From: Gammaproteobacteria bacterium
GTDB lineage: Bacteria; Pseudomonadota; Gammaproteobacteria; Pseudomonadales; Pseudohongiellaceae
Direction: 5' to 3'
Assembly (NCBI GenBank): GCA_003514305.1
Contig: DORE01000065.1
Span: forward strand, 10,767-17,131
Length of the DNA: 6,365 bases
Shown here: piece by piece, positions 1 to 5,978 of the stretch
Numbering within the stretch: position 1 is the first letter of the stretch
Layout of the letters: each line of letters begins with the position of its first letter
The notes under the pieces: model-generated
What the model was told of the DNA's origin: nothing
What the model saw: the letters and a program-made list of their open reading frames with translations, nothing else
Database searches by the model: none
Program-made: the position numbers and the translations under genes

Positions 1-701
1 GCCTCAGTAATTAATTTCATCCCCGAATCCTGCATCTCGATTAGAAGATCGTCATCTGGCAAAGCCGGCGGTCGAGCATAAAACTTAGTGTTAGGCTCAA
101 TAGTCAGTTGATACCAGCTTAAATGAGAAGGCCCAAGGCTCAAGGCTTTTTTTAAGTCGTCGAGTCCATCTTCAATTGATTGGTCTGGCAAGCCGTGCAT
201 TAGGTCCAGATTGAAATTTTTAAACCCTGCAGCAAGACAGTGTTCAATGGCTTCTTCAGCTTCTTGCCCTGAATGCATTCTGCCAAGCGCCGCCAGATAA
301 TCTCCATGAAAACTTTGAATGCCAATGGACAAGCGGTTGATGCCAGCCGTCCGGTAGCCTCTGAATTTGTCAGCTTCGGCTGTGCCCGGGTTGGCCTCCA
401 GAGTAACCTCAGCGCCGCTCTCGATACCCACTTTTTTATGGACATAATCCAGTAACTGGTCGTAGGCGCTTGCGCTCAACAAGCTGGGGGTGCCCCCGCC
501 AATAAATACCGAGTGAAATCCGTTGGAGTTAGGCAGCTCCAGTGAGCCTATATCAGAGTCTAAATCCCGACATAGAGCAGAGATGTAGTCCCGCTCCGGT
601 AACTTGGAAGTGGCTGTGTGTGAGTTAAAGTCACAATAGGGACACTTCCGCGAGCACCAGGGGACATGAACGTATAGGCTTAGGGGAGGTTGACCCAACA
701 T
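1..701 (-). CDS. hemW: HemW, heme chaperone-like radical SAM protein (partial, 3' end outside window)
   Basis: Translating the minus strand from ATG at 701-699 gives 233 codons with no stop before the window edge, about two thirds of a family protein of roughly 380 residues. The radical-SAM cluster motif CSRKCPYC lies at residues 16-23. It is followed by Asp-Phe, not the extra Cys of true oxygen-independent coproporphyrinogen oxidase HemN, so this is the HemW type. GGGTPS (68-73, SAM-binding glycine motif), EANPGT (102-107), SIGIQSF (125-131), LGRMH (139-143) and DLMHGLP (166-172) follow in the usual order. HemW is known as a heme-binding protein thought to deliver heme to membrane targets; older annotations call it coproporphyrinogen oxidase. 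The start lies 22 nt inside the end of rdgB in another frame and has no clear Shine-Dalgarno (an A/T-rich stretch precedes it), so translational coupling to rdgB is likely. The frame stays open upstream, but I see no start codon in the roughly 50 nt checked. Confidence 0.95.
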   Translation of the reverse strand, partial: MLGQPPLSLYVHVPWCSRKCPYCDFNSHTATSKLPERDYISALCRDLDSDIGSLELPNSNGFHSVFIGGGTPSLLSASAYDQLLDYVHKKVGIESGAEVTLEANPGTAEADKFRGYRTAGINRLSIGIQSFHGDYLAALGRMHSGQEAEEAIEHCLAAGFKNFNLDLMHGLPDQSIEDGLDDLKKALSLGPSHLSWYQLTIEPNTKFYARPPALPDDDLLIEMQDSGMKLITE

Positions 702-1288
702 TTTATTAATTTTTGTAGTGCTTGGCCACGGTGACTGATCGCATCTTTTACCTCCCTCGGGAGTTCGGCAGAGGAGCACTGATGGGTTGGTACGTAAAAA
801 AGAGGATCATAACCAAAGCCATTGGTTCCGCAAGCGTTTGTAAGAATTCGTCCTTCCCAGGTGCCCTGACAGATTAGCGGCACAGGGTCATTCGCATTTT
901 TTAAATAAACAATTAGACATCGAAATCTCGCAGTGCGCTCTGATTCATTAAAATCTTCAAGCGCTTTCAGAAGTTTTCTATTGTTCGCTTCGTCAGCCCC
1001 TTCGCCGGTAATTCCGGAATATCTGGCAGAGTAGATGCCCGGCTTACCGTCCAGCGCGTCAACCTCAATACCAGAGTCGTCAGCAACGCTAGGGAGCCCG
1101 GTCATCTCGCATGCATGCCTGGCTTTGATAATTGCATTCTCAACGAAGCTCAACCCCGTCTCTTCTGCATCGGACACGCCGAATTTTGACTGTGGCAGCA
1201 ACTCGATATTTTTCTGCTGTAACACTTGCTGTAACTCTTTGAGCTTGCCTTTGTTACTGCTGGCTAAAACGACGCGCTTGGTTAACAT
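680..1288 (-). CDS. rdgB: RdgB, dITP/XTP pyrophosphatase (Ham1 family)
   Basis: A 202-residue cytoplasmic enzyme that hydrolyses non-canonical purine triphosphates (dITP, ITP, XTP) to the monophosphate plus pyrophosphate, keeping deaminated bases out of DNA and RNA. Motifs are complete and in order: phosphate-binding SSNKGK (10-15), metal-binding and catalytic DDSG (70-73), YSARYSG (86-92), NGFGYDPLF for base recognition (156-164), and ISHRGQA (184-190). Length fits the family (E. coli about 197). The ATG at 1288 is preferred because the protein then begins MLTKRVVLASSN, as relatives do, and an AGGA lies 9 nt upstream (1298-1301) inside the end of metW. A longer in-frame version from 1330 would only add residues overlapping metW. 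The gene starts 4 nt after the metW stop and ends 22 nt inside hemW, so it is part of the same transcript. Confidence 0.97.
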   Translation of the reverse strand: MLTKRVVLASSNKGKLKELQQVLQQKNIELLPQSKFGVSDAEETGLSFVENAIIKARHACEMTGLPSVADDSGIEVDALDGKPGIYSARYSGITGEGADEANNRKLLKALEDFNESERTARFRCLIVYLKNANDPVPLICQGTWEGRILTNACGTNGFGYDPLFYVPTHQCSSAELPREVKDAISHRGQALQKLIKCWVNLP

Positions 1289-1292
1289 GGCT

Positions 1293-1886
1293 TTATTTCC
1301 TAGCGATGTGGTAGATTGCGATTTCACCAAGGAAGTTGGGCCAGGCTTTCATGGCCCAGCTACCCTTGTGTCTAGAGTCCACCACGGTTCGCGTGAGTAT
1401 TCTGATCTTACTCTCATTGCACAGGGCGTCGAAATCCGTCACCGTGCAAAAGTGGATGTTTGGCGTCTCGTACCACTGATGAGGCATGAATTTGCTGACC
1501 GGCATCCTGCCCTTGAGTGCAAGATCAAGACGGCTTTTCCAATTGCCGAAATTGGGAAAGGTGACAATTCCATATGTTCCCACCCGAAGCATTTCATCCA
1601 ACAAATCGTGAGGCTTGCTCAGTGCCTGCAGTGTTTGGGCCAGGAGCACAGTGTCAAAGCTGTTTGACTGGAAATTACTAAGGCCATCATCCATATTTTG
1701 TTCAATGACATTAACGCCGCTGGCAATACACTTTTCTATATTGCTGGCGTCAATTTCTAACCCGATGGAGGAGACGTTTTTAGCAGAGTTGAGGTAGGAA
1801 AGCAGGCTGCCGTCACCACAACCTAAGTCCAGCACCCGACTACCAGGTTCAATCCATTGCTGAATAATCTCGAGATCAGGTCGCAC
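1293..1886 (-). CDS. metW: MetW, methyltransferase-fold partner of MetX
   Basis: A 197-residue protein with a class I SAM-dependent methyltransferase fold. Motif I VLDLGCGDG is at 18-26, the acidic end of strand 2 GLEID at 42-46, SFDTVLLAQTLQAL at 76-89 and the family-typical FPNFGNW at 110-116. MetW is encoded next to MetX across Proteobacteria and has been linked to full activity of methionine synthesis; its own chemical reaction is not established, so 'methionine biosynthesis protein' is the safe description. The start is chosen at GTG 1886 because the protein then begins (M)RPDLEIIQQW, matching the N terminus of Pseudomonas MetW; this gives an 11-nt overlap with metX. A TTG at 1892 in the same frame would add two residues. 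The only purine-rich site, GGAG at 1897-1900, is 10 nt from the GTG and 4 nt from the TTG, so it does not settle the choice. Confidence 0.95.
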   Translation of the reverse strand: MRPDLEIIQQWIEPGSRVLDLGCGDGSLLSYLNSAKNVSSIGLEIDASNIEKCIASGVNVIEQNMDDGLSNFQSNSFDTVLLAQTLQALSKPHDLLDEMLRVGTYGIVTFPNFGNWKSRLDLALKGRMPVSKFMPHQWYETPNIHFCTVTDFDALCNESKIRILTRTVVDSRHKGSWAMKAWPNFLGEIAIYHIARK

Positions 1887-3075
1887 TCTCAATAATCTCC
1901 GTATGCGCTTGCCTAAGGTATGCCCTTAGAGCGTTGATATATCTGGGTATGGGCAACAGAAATGCGTCATGCCCTTGATCAGCTTCTATTTCTAGATAGC
2001 TTACTTCCTTGCCCGCTTTAAGCAGATCATTGACTATTTCCCGTGAGCGCTCCGGCGGAAAACGCCAGTCTGTGCTAAAAGAAATAATCAGAAACTTGCA
2101 GTTTGAATGCTGAAGAGCCTCGCTGAAGCCACCATCGAAATCTACTGATGGGTCAAAATAATCGAGAGCCTTTGTCATCAGGAGATAGGTATTGGCATCA
2201 AAATTCTCGGAAAAGCGTTCCCCCTGATAGTGCAGATAGCTTTCTACCTGGAAGTCGACGTTAAATCCGAAACTTAGGTTGCCGCTGCGCAAATCTCGAC
2301 CAAAGTTGGTGGAGCTCGTATTAAAGTTGGAATCTGCCCGACCGAACTTTTCGCGCATCGCAGAATCGGAGAGGTAGGTTATATGACCTATCATGCGCGC
2401 CAACATTAAACCCAGCTTGGGGTAGGTGTTTGCTTCAAGATAGCGCCCATCGTGGAAATTGGGATCATTGATAATCGAGTGCCTAGCCACTTCGTTGAAG
2501 GCAATGTTTTGAGCGGATAGCTTCGGCGCTGCTGCGATACAGATGGCATGGCGTAATCTATCAGGATAACTTACTGCCCAGCGCAAGACCTGCATTCCTC
2601 CAAGACTACCACCAACGACTGCTGCCCATTGCTTGATACCGAGATAATCGGACAGCATGACTTGACTTTTCACCCAATCTCGGACGGTTACGACTGGGAA
2701 GTCAGGCCCATAGATTCTTCCTGTCTCTGGGTTAAGGGAGGTAGGTCCGCTGCTACCGGCGCATCCGCCGAGGTTATTGAGTGCGACTACAAAAAAAAGG
2801 TTTGTATCAATAGCTTTCCCCGGGCCGATACAATGATCCCACCATCCAGGCTTAGTATCGTTTTTGCTATGGAAGCCGGCGGCATGATGATCGCCACTTA
2901 GGGCATGACAGACAAGGATAGCGTTGCTTTTGTCTTCATTGAGCTTGCCATATGTTTCAATCATCAGGTCAAAGCCAGAGAGCGTCTTGCCGCTACGAAG
3001 GGCCAAGTCCTCGCCAAAATGGACGCGTCTTGGTGATACGATCCCGACCGAGTCTTTAAGAGGCACTTCAGGCAT
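1876..3075 (-). CDS. metX: MetX, homoserine O-acyltransferase (probably O-succinyltransferase)
   Basis: A 399-residue alpha/beta-hydrolase-fold enzyme that acylates the hydroxyl of homoserine from an acyl-CoA, the first committed step of methionine synthesis. The catalytic triad is visible: nucleophile Ser157 in GGSLGG (155-160), Asp336 in TDWRF (335-339) and His369 in QGHDAF (367-372). HALSGDHHAAG (57-67) and NNLGGCAGSSGP (100-111) are family signatures. The GSSGP form, and close similarity to the Pseudomonas enzyme as I remember it, suggest succinyl-CoA as donor; acetyl-CoA cannot be excluded from sequence. ATG 3075 is chosen because MPEVPLKDSVGIVSP fits relatives and a GGA lies 8 nt upstream; a GTG at 3117 would add 14 unusual residues. 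Residues 247-260 look like an insertion bounded by two FGR tripeptides. The gene lies 59 nt after yggT and overlaps metW, its functional partner. I see no SAM riboswitch or clear promoter in the short leader. Confidence 0.97.
   Translation of the reverse strand: MPEVPLKDSVGIVSPRRVHFGEDLALRSGKTLSGFDLMIETYGKLNEDKSNAILVCHALSGDHHAAGFHSKNDTKPGWWDHCIGPGKAIDTNLFFVVALNNLGGCAGSSGPTSLNPETGRIYGPDFPVVTVRDWVKSQVMLSDYLGIKQWAAVVGGSLGGMQVLRWAVSYPDRLRHAICIAAAPKLSAQNIAFNEVARHSIINDPNFHDGRYLEANTYPKLGLMLARMIGHITYLSDSAMREKFGRADSNFNTSSTNFGRDLRSGNLSFGFNVDFQVESYLHYQGERFSENFDANTYLLMTKALDYFDPSVDFDGGFSEALQHSNCKFLIISFSTDWRFPPERSREIVNDLLKAGKEVSYLEIEADQGHDAFLLPIPRYINALRAYLRQAHTEIIESAT
2296..2337 (-). other. Probable 14-residue insertion in MetX flanked by repeated FGR
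   Basis: Within metX, residues 244-246 and 258-260 both read FGR. Compared with MetX proteins I remember from related bacteria, where a segment like KFGR is followed directly by a DLRSGNLSFG-like stretch, the residues between the two tripeptides (rich in Asn, Ser and Thr) appear extra. At DNA level the two boundaries are similar but not identical, as expected of an old or imperfect duplication. The reading frame is intact and all catalytic residues are present, so the enzyme is probably functional. That this is an insertion rests on remembered relatives, not on an alignment. Confidence 0.45.
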
Positions 3076-3134
3076 GCTCAATTTCCACAGAAAGGTGCGG
3101 ATTTTTATTGCGGCCACCCGCTATGCAAATCACA

Positions 3135-3734
3135 TTAGATGCCAATGACAACAGCAGCAACTTGTTCACTGATTCCAAAAGTCTGTAATAGTAAGTTCTG
3201 TATCAGACCTATAACGATAAAGATAAAGATCGGAGAGAAGTCTAGGCCACCCATCGGAGGAATTACCTTTCTTATGGGCCCCATGACAGGCTCCGTAAGC
3301 TGCCAGATCAACTGTAAGATTGGATGGGGATTCATGTTTCCGGAGAACATCATGACAAATGACATAATGATCGATCCGATGATTGCGTAATAATAAATAT
3401 TTACAATCAAGTAAGTTATACCAACCACCGCCCAGGTAATGATAAAGCTAATCGAAGGAATATTGCCCCCGTACAGGAGGATCATTACGCATATCGCCAG
3501 CGCTTCCACCACAACTGCCAGGATAAGACTGCTAAAATCGATGCCGCGGTAACCAGGAATAAATTTTCGGAAGATTCTCACCATTGGATCAGTAAGCCTG
3601 ACTACAGCCTGAGAGACCGGGTTGTAAAAATCCGCGCGGGCGATCTGCAGAAGAAATCTAAGCAAGATTGCCAGCAGATAGAGGCCGCCCACTGCATTCA
3701 CCACTAGTGCGGCAGAACTTCCAAATACTCCCAT
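3135..3734 (-). CDS. yggT: YggT family integral membrane protein with two YGGT repeats
   Basis: A 199-residue hydrophobic protein made of two tandem YGGT units. Each unit has a membrane segment followed by an amphipathic stretch ending in a conserved motif: RKFIPGYRGIDFSS (56-69) in the first and RKVIPPMGGLDFSP (155-168) in the second, followed by another hydrophobic segment. Likely membrane spans are about 8-30, 67-89, 94-130 (probably two helices) and 166-186. The family sits in the inner membrane and has no firmly assigned biochemical role; links to osmotic stress or ion handling in E. coli, and to cell or organelle division in plastid relatives, are suggestive only. The ATG at 3734 is well supported by AGGAAGAG at 3743-3750, 8 nt upstream. 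It lies 29 nt after proC, the usual neighbour in Gammaproteobacteria, and 59 nt before the chosen metX start. Confidence 0.95.
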   Translation of the reverse strand: MGVFGSSAALVVNAVGGLYLLAILLRFLLQIARADFYNPVSQAVVRLTDPMVRIFRKFIPGYRGIDFSSLILAVVVEALAICVMILLYGGNIPSISFIITWAVVGITYLIVNIYYYAIIGSIIMSFVMMFSGNMNPHPILQLIWQLTEPVMGPIRKVIPPMGGLDFSPIFIFIVIGLIQNLLLQTFGISEQVAAVVIGI

Positions 3735-3763
3735 AAGTTTGTCTCTTCCTCTGTCTGATTTAA

Positions 3764-4570
3764 TCAGCCTTTAGCAAGTTGCTTCGATCGATCGCATGCA
3801 GCGGTTATTGCTTTTTGCACCAATTCGCGTAAGCCGCCGGACTCAAATTGCATAATCGCTTGCTCTGTTGTGCCACCCGGAGAAGTGACTTCCCGCCGAA
3901 GTTCACCAAAGGAGTCACAACTACTGTTAGCTAACTCACATGCGCCAATCGCAGTTTGTAGACACAATATTTTGGCTGTGTCATCCGGCAAACCAATTTC
4001 TCTGGCTGCCTCCTGCATCGCTTCCAGGAATAAAAAGTAATAAGCAGGGCCACTGCCCGATATCGCAGTCACTGCATCTATTTCCCGTTCATTGTCTACC
4101 CATACAGCAATGCCTACCGCTGTCAGTAAATCAGTGGCGAGTGCCCTCTGGCTTTTGCTGGTGTTTGCATTGGCGATCATCCCTGAAACGCCTTTGCCGA
4201 CAGAAGCTGGCGTATTCGGCATACATCGGATAATCGCAGTATCGCTGCCTAACCAGGATTCCATTTTGGCCAGGGTAATGCCAGCTGCGACAGAGATAAC
4301 TAGTTTGCGCCGCGAATGAAGACTGATGTCCTGGCACAGCCTAGCAAGTATTTGAGGCTTAACCGCCAGCACTATGACGTCTACTTCATCCACCAAAGCT
4401 TGATTGGAGGCGGTCCGGATGCCACTTTCTCGCCTTAAACGTTCGGTCTTGGAATTATCTATGTCTGAGGCAACAATTGACTCAGGCTCGATTCCCTGTC
4501 CAAGCAAGCCATTGATCAGGCTATTAGCCATATTGCCTGCGCCGATAAATCCGATGCAAAGGTTTTTCAC
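3764..4570 (-). CDS. proC: ProC, pyrroline-5-carboxylate reductase
   Basis: A 268-residue cytoplasmic enzyme that reduces 1-pyrroline-5-carboxylate to L-proline with NAD(P)H, the last step of proline synthesis. The N-terminal Rossmann fold opens with IGFIGAGNMA (6-15), the dinucleotide-binding glycine motif. AVKPQ (69-73), RCMPNTP (115-121), SGSGPAY (171-177) and the C-terminal P5CR signature LRREVTSPGGTT (224-235), which helps bind substrate, follow in order. GTG 4570 is chosen because it places the glycine motif a few residues from the N terminus, as in E. coli and Pseudomonas, and gives the normal length. The frame stays open back to TTG 4654, which would add 28 residues (NPLRIILARL...) and almost close the gap to yggS; an AGAGAG sits just before that TTG, so the longer form cannot be ruled out. 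The upstream neighbour yggS is a widely conserved partner of proC. Confidence 0.96.
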   Translation of the reverse strand: MKNLCIGFIGAGNMANSLINGLLGQGIEPESIVASDIDNSKTERLRRESGIRTASNQALVDEVDVIVLAVKPQILARLCQDISLHSRRKLVISVAAGITLAKMESWLGSDTAIIRCMPNTPASVGKGVSGMIANANTSKSQRALATDLLTAVGIAVWVDNEREIDAVTAISGSGPAYYFLFLEAMQEAAREIGLPDDTAKILCLQTAIGACELANSSCDSFGELRREVTSPGGTTEQAIMQFESGGLRELVQKAITAACDRSKQLAKG

Positions 4571-4665
4571 TGTCAGTCTCAATTCGGTTACTGCGCTTCC
4601 GGGCTTAAATTCTAGCTTATTCAGCCTAGCAAGGATAATCCTGAGCGGATTCAAGCTCTCTAAGT

Positions 4666-5355
4666 TTATGAGGGTCTTCGTCCGAACAAAGCGGTACCGA
4701 GCCGGATCATGGTTGAACCCTGCAAAATTGCGGGACCGTAGTCATTTGACATACCCATTGAGAGGGTGTCCATGCTGGTATGCTTCGCTCTGAGTTCATT
4801 GAAGAGCTGCGACAAAGTCATGAAGTTTTCGATCTGTATGTATTCGTCGTCAGTAGGTGCAGGGATCGCCATAAGCCCCCGTAAATCCAAATTGGGAAGA
4901 CTGTCAGTCAGCTCACAGAGTTCCGCCGCGTGTGTGGCAGTGGTGCCAGATTTGGCTTTTTCATCGGACAAATTGATCTGTATGCAGACGTTGAGCCGCT
5001 TTCGGCAAGCTGGCCGTTGATCGCTTAGGCGTCTGGCAATCTTGCTGCGGTCCACACTGTGAACCCAGTCGAAATTTTCTGAGATTCCTGTGGTCTTGTT
5101 GGACTGGATTGGCCCAATAAAGTGCCAAGTTAAATCGGTCAAGTCCAATAGTTGTCGCTTCTTTTCCAAAGCTTCCTGAAGATAGTTCTCGCCAAAATCT
5201 CGCAAGCCAGCTGCTGCAGCTTCACGAATCTTTGCAATAGGCTGACGTTTGCTGACGGCAAGCAAAGTAACGCTGCCCTCGGGTCGTCCGCTTTGCTGCT
5301 CAAGCGCTAATATCTTCTCTTTTGAAGCGCGGATGTTATCTGCTACAACGTTCAT
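4666..5355 (-). CDS. yggS: YggS, pyridoxal phosphate homeostasis protein (YggS/PLPBP family)
   Basis: A 229-residue cytoplasmic protein with a single TIM-barrel domain related to the N-terminal part of alanine racemase. It binds PLP but lacks the second domain needed for racemase activity. The PLP lysine is Lys36 in AVSK (33-36), the same position as in E. coli YggS. FGENYLQE (54-61), WHFIGPIQSNK (77-87), LMAIPAP (161-167), GMSNDYGPAI (201-210, phosphate region) and STMIRLGTALFG (214-225) are the expected family motifs. Loss of the protein in other bacteria disturbs PLP vitamers and amino-acid pools. ATG 5355 is preferred over GTG 5364 because MNVVADNI matches the E. coli N terminus, and GGTGGA lies just upstream. 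This is probably the first gene of the yggS-to-hemW operon; a candidate promoter lies about 55-85 nt upstream. Confidence 0.96.
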   Translation of the reverse strand: MNVVADNIRASKEKILALEQQSGRPEGSVTLLAVSKRQPIAKIREAAAAGLRDFGENYLQEALEKKRQLLDLTDLTWHFIGPIQSNKTTGISENFDWVHSVDRSKIARRLSDQRPACRKRLNVCIQINLSDEKAKSGTTATHAAELCELTDSLPNLDLRGLMAIPAPTDDEYIQIENFMTLSQLFNELRAKHTSMDTLSMGMSNDYGPAILQGSTMIRLGTALFGRRPS

Positions 5356-5356
5356 G

Positions 5357-5372
5357 GGTTCCACCGGAAACC
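5357..5372 (-). promoter_or_regulatory. Small hairpin overlapping the yggS ribosome-binding site
   Basis: The minus-strand sequence GGTTTCCGGTGGAACC can fold into a six-pair stem with one bulged T and a three-base loop. The presumed Shine-Dalgarno GGTGGA occupies the loop and 3' arm, one base before the yggS ATG at 5355. Such a fold could lower initiation at this start, but a stem this small may occur by chance and no covariation can be judged here. Confidence 0.2.
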
Positions 5373-5409
5373 TGTGGTGCAGGCTACGGGAAATTCATTA
5401 GACCTTTGT

Positions 5410-5438
5410 ACTATAGGTTAAGAGATGAGCTTTGGCCA
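5410..5438 (-). promoter_or_regulatory. Candidate sigma70 promoter for the yggS operon
   Basis: On the minus strand a -35-like TGGCCA (5433-5438, four of six matches to TTGACA) and a -10-like TATAGT (5410-5415, five of six matches to TATAAT) are separated by exactly 17 bases. Transcription would start near 5403, about 48 nt before the yggS ATG. This is the only sizeable gap in the window (5356-5502) and is where a promoter for the downstream operon would be expected. I see no ORF, RNA gene or intrinsic terminator in the rest of the gap, so read-through from ruvX remains possible. Confidence 0.45.
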
Positions 5439-5502
5439 GGGCCTCTAAACGGGAACCAATGACTAACAACTGTCGGATACAGACCGTCGCATGTTGCCCG
5501 GA

Positions 5503-5970
5503 TTAATTGGTTTGCTGCCGTGACAACGCAAGAGCATAGAACCAATTTTCCAGAATTATCTGCGCTGAGACATCATCTATTCCCGTTTTTTTAGGCATAC
5601 TTCCGGTTTCTTCGAATATCTTTTCGATAGCAGCTTTAGAGGACAGTCTTTCATCCATGCCGTAACAATTAAGATGAAATCGCCCTTCTAAGCGGTTTGC
5701 AAATTTTACTGATCGTACCAATAGCTCACTCTCAGTACCGTCAAGATTATAGGGCAGTCCAATGACGAGTACGTCGGGTTCCCAATTTTTAATCAACTGG
5801 GCAATTTGGGCCCAGTCAGGAAGCCCATCTCTCGCCTTGAGAATGCAAACAGGGCGCGCTGTGCCGGTAAGGCTTTGGCCAAATGCAACGCCAATACGTT
5901 GAGTGCCAAAGTCAAATGCGAGAGCCGCGAAAGGGCTTCTAGGAGGATCGGGAAGATTCTTTATTGACAT
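5503..5970 (-). CDS. ruvX: RuvX/YqgF, RNase H-fold nuclease for 16S rRNA 5'-end processing
   Basis: A 155-residue protein with the YqgF RNase H-like fold. FDFGTQRIGVAFGQ (19-32) carries the first catalytic Asp (20), IGLPYNLDGTE (70-80) the core strand, DERLSS (106-111) the second acidic site, and IDDVSAQIILENW (131-143) the final Asp-containing helix. In E. coli this essential protein is implicated in maturing the 5' end of 16S rRNA; the older name 'Holliday junction resolvase homologue' reflects fold similarity. ATG 5970, 8 nt after the yqgE stop, is preferred; a GTG at 6009 would add 13 residues and overlap yqgE by 31 nt. Neither start has a strong Shine-Dalgarno, which suits coupling to yqgE. 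Even from the shorter start, the N-terminal tail before the fold (about 14 residues, several Pro) is longer than in E. coli. The yqgE-ruvX pair is conserved across Gammaproteobacteria. Confidence 0.95.
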   Translation of the reverse strand: MSIKNLPDPPRSPFAALAFDFGTQRIGVAFGQSLTGTARPVCILKARDGLPDWAQIAQLIKNWEPDVLVIGLPYNLDGTESELLVRSVKFANRLEGRFHLNCYGMDERLSSKAAIEKIFEETGSMPKKTGIDDVSAQIILENWFYALALSRQQTN

Positions 5971-5978
5971 CAGTGTTT

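Noticed and set aside
200..445. An 81-codon minus-strand open frame at the left end.
   Set aside because: It is out of frame with the conserved HemW translation that covers the same bases.
1035..1667. A 210-codon open frame on the plus strand opposite rdgB and metW.
   Set aside because: It runs antisense to two clearly conserved genes and crosses their junction. Its translation resembles no family I know, and it is best explained as a shadow of codon usage on the other strand.
3110..3121. A GCGG-GTGG-CCGC inverted repeat between yggT and metX, considered as a terminator.
   Set aside because: The stem is only four pairs and is followed by AATAAAAATCC, not a T-run, on the transcribed strand. 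It is unlikely to terminate.
3076..3134. The metX leader considered as a SAM riboswitch or promoter.
   Set aside because: At 59 nt it is too short for known SAM riboswitch classes that I could recognise, and the best -35-like TTGCAT has no properly spaced -10.
3785..3799. Adjacent short palindromes (CGATCGATCG and GCATGC) in proC, with a similar GCATGCATGC at 1109-1118 in rdgB.
   Set aside because: They lie within conserved coding sequence, are not shared repeats, and are short enough to arise by chance.
4404..4793. A 129-codon plus-strand open frame spanning the proC-yggS junction.
   Set aside because: It is antisense to the proC N terminus and yggS C terminus, both with full family motifs, and has no recognisable domain.
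5471..5483. Inverted repeat CTGT-ATCCG-ACAG after ruvX, considered as an intrinsic terminator.
   Set aside because: The stem has only four pairs and there is no following T-run.
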